Below are positions 6,876-7,351 of a stretch of 7,351 nt of DNA, piece by piece (position 1 is the first letter of the stretch; every line of letters starts with the position of its first letter). The notes beneath the pieces are model-generated. The model did no database searches and was not told the DNA's origin. It worked only from the letters and a program-made list of their open reading frames with translations. The position numbers were made by a program, and so were the translations under genes. Source of the DNA: an uncultured Planctomycetaceae bacterium (lineage in GTDB: Bacteria; Planctomycetota; Planctomycetia; Pirellulales; UBA1268); NCBI GenBank assembly GCA_903958265.1, contig CAJBSQ010000468.1, forward strand, positions 1 to 7,351, in the 5' to 3' direction.

Positions 6876-6897
6876 CCGCCACCGCGGACGCCGGCGG
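6876..6897 (+). terminator. Weak candidate terminator hairpin after the sulfatase
   Basis: CCGCC (6876-6880) can pair with GGCGG (6893-6897) around a 12-base loop, just after the TAG stop at 6870-6872. A broken T-rich stretch (6899-6908) follows. The stem is only five base pairs, so this may be chance in GC-rich DNA. Confidence 0.3.
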
Positions 6898-6908
6898 GTT
6901 TGCGTTTT

Positions 6909-6970
6909 GAAATCCGCCAGTCACTGTTGATGGAGATCGGTTCGGCCTCGAGGCGGCAGGAAATCCGCCA
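6909..6970. repeat. 11-bp direct repeat in the spacer between sulfatase and epimerase genes
   Basis: GAAATCCGCCA occurs at 6909-6919 and again at 6960-6970, 51 bp apart start to start (close to five helical turns). Both copies lie upstream of the ATG at 6993. They could be operator half-sites for regulation of the epimerase gene or a short duplication. No matching regulator is present. Confidence 0.5.
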
Positions 6971-6992
6971 CGAGCCATCTCGGGCACTCCTC

Positions 6993-7351
6993 ATGCGCAC
7001 CGCATTCGTGACCGGCGCCACCGGTTTCATCGGCCGAAACCTCGTCGACTCCCTGCTCGACCGGGGCTGCGAGGTCCGCTGCCTCGTCCGCTCGCCGTCC
7101 CGGTCCAGCCACCTCCGCCGCGACGGCGTGCGGCTGGTGACCGGTTCGCTCGCCGACGTTGCCGCATGGCGGCGGGAGCTGGAGGGCTGCGACGCGGTCT
7201 TCAACGCCGGCGGACTCTGCGCCGCCCGATCCCGTTCCGAACTGTTCTCGATCAACGGCACGGCCGTCGGCCAGCTCGCCGATGCCTGTGCCGACCTCGG
7301 TTCTCCTCCGGTATTCGTCCACGTGTCGTCGCTCGCGGCGGCGGGACCACC
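6993..7351 (+). CDS. NAD(P)-dependent epimerase/dehydratase (extended SDR), N-terminal part, cut by window end
   Basis: The first 119 residues of a Rossmann-fold enzyme; the frame is open to the last base, so the gene continues beyond the window. G8-A-T-G11-F-I-G14 directly after the first strand is the GxxGxxG dinucleotide-binding motif of extended short-chain dehydrogenases. CEVRCLVRS ends the second strand, where an Arg often favours NADP(H). GCDAVFNAGG (65-74) is the fourth-strand motif, and VFVHVSSLAAAGP (107-119) carries the catalytic-Ser region. The YxxxK motif lies beyond the end. Relatives include NAD-dependent epimerases, dihydroflavonol reductase-like enzymes and hopanoid-associated sugar epimerases; the substrate cannot be told from this part. 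ATG 6993 is chosen since the first strand starts there. An in-frame ATG at 6930 would add 21 unremarkable residues. Neither has a clear Shine-Dalgarno. Confidence 0.88.
   Translation, partial: MRTAFVTGATGFIGRNLVDSLLDRGCEVRCLVRSPSRSSHLRRDGVRLVTGSLADVAAWRRELEGCDAVFNAGGLCAARSRSELFSINGTAVGQLADACADLGSPPVFVHVSSLAAAGP

Noticed and set aside
1..7351. CRISPR array, tRNA, insertion sequence or prophage boundaries
   Set aside because: No regularly spaced repeats, cloverleaf sequences, transposase motifs or terminal inverted repeats were seen on either strand. DUF1353 alone does not show a prophage.

Overview
The window is a GC-rich bacterial chromosome segment. It most likely comes from a planctomycete (Pirellulales-like) or a close relative. 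That is inferred from gene content, not from a marker gene: a secreted FGE-type sulfatase, exported beta-propellers (one with the WPGWRG-type entry motif common in planctomycete PQQ-like proteins), and extreme G/C third-codon bias. No rRNA, tRNA, CRISPR array, IS element or origin is visible.

Layout: (1) 1-162 is an upstream region with a stem-loop and a strong Shine-Dalgarno. (2) 163-3566 (+) is a translationally coupled pair (GTGA overlap) of two predicted exported proteins. The first is a Cys-rich beta-propeller interrupted by a coiled coil. The second is a fusion of a PhnD-like periplasmic binding domain with a PQQ-like beta-propeller. (3) 3532-5141 (-) is a second coupled pair (ATGA overlap). 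Its first gene encodes an emfourin-like (metalloprotease-inhibitor family) domain fused to DUF1353, and its second encodes a SprT-like HExxH zinc metalloprotease. This pair converges on the first, and the coding ends overlap by 35 bp. (4) 5142-5228 is a short divergent promoter region. (5) 5229-6872 (+) is a secreted sulfatase with an intact CTPSR maturation motif. (6) 6873-6992 is a spacer with a weak hairpin and an 11-bp direct repeat. (7) 6993-7351 (+) is the N-terminal part of an NAD(P)-dependent epimerase/SDR-type gene cut by the window end.

The most interesting unit is the minus-strand pair. An emfourin-like domain is encoded directly upstream of, and coupled to, a metalloprotease of a different family (SprT, not M4), which suggests an uncharacterised inhibitor/protease module. 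The second is the exported pair at 163-3566, where unusual cysteine motifs (GCC twice in the propeller, CxCxxxH in the binding domain) hint at a shared metal or redox role. All functional links are inferences from domain recognition by eye; no database search was run.
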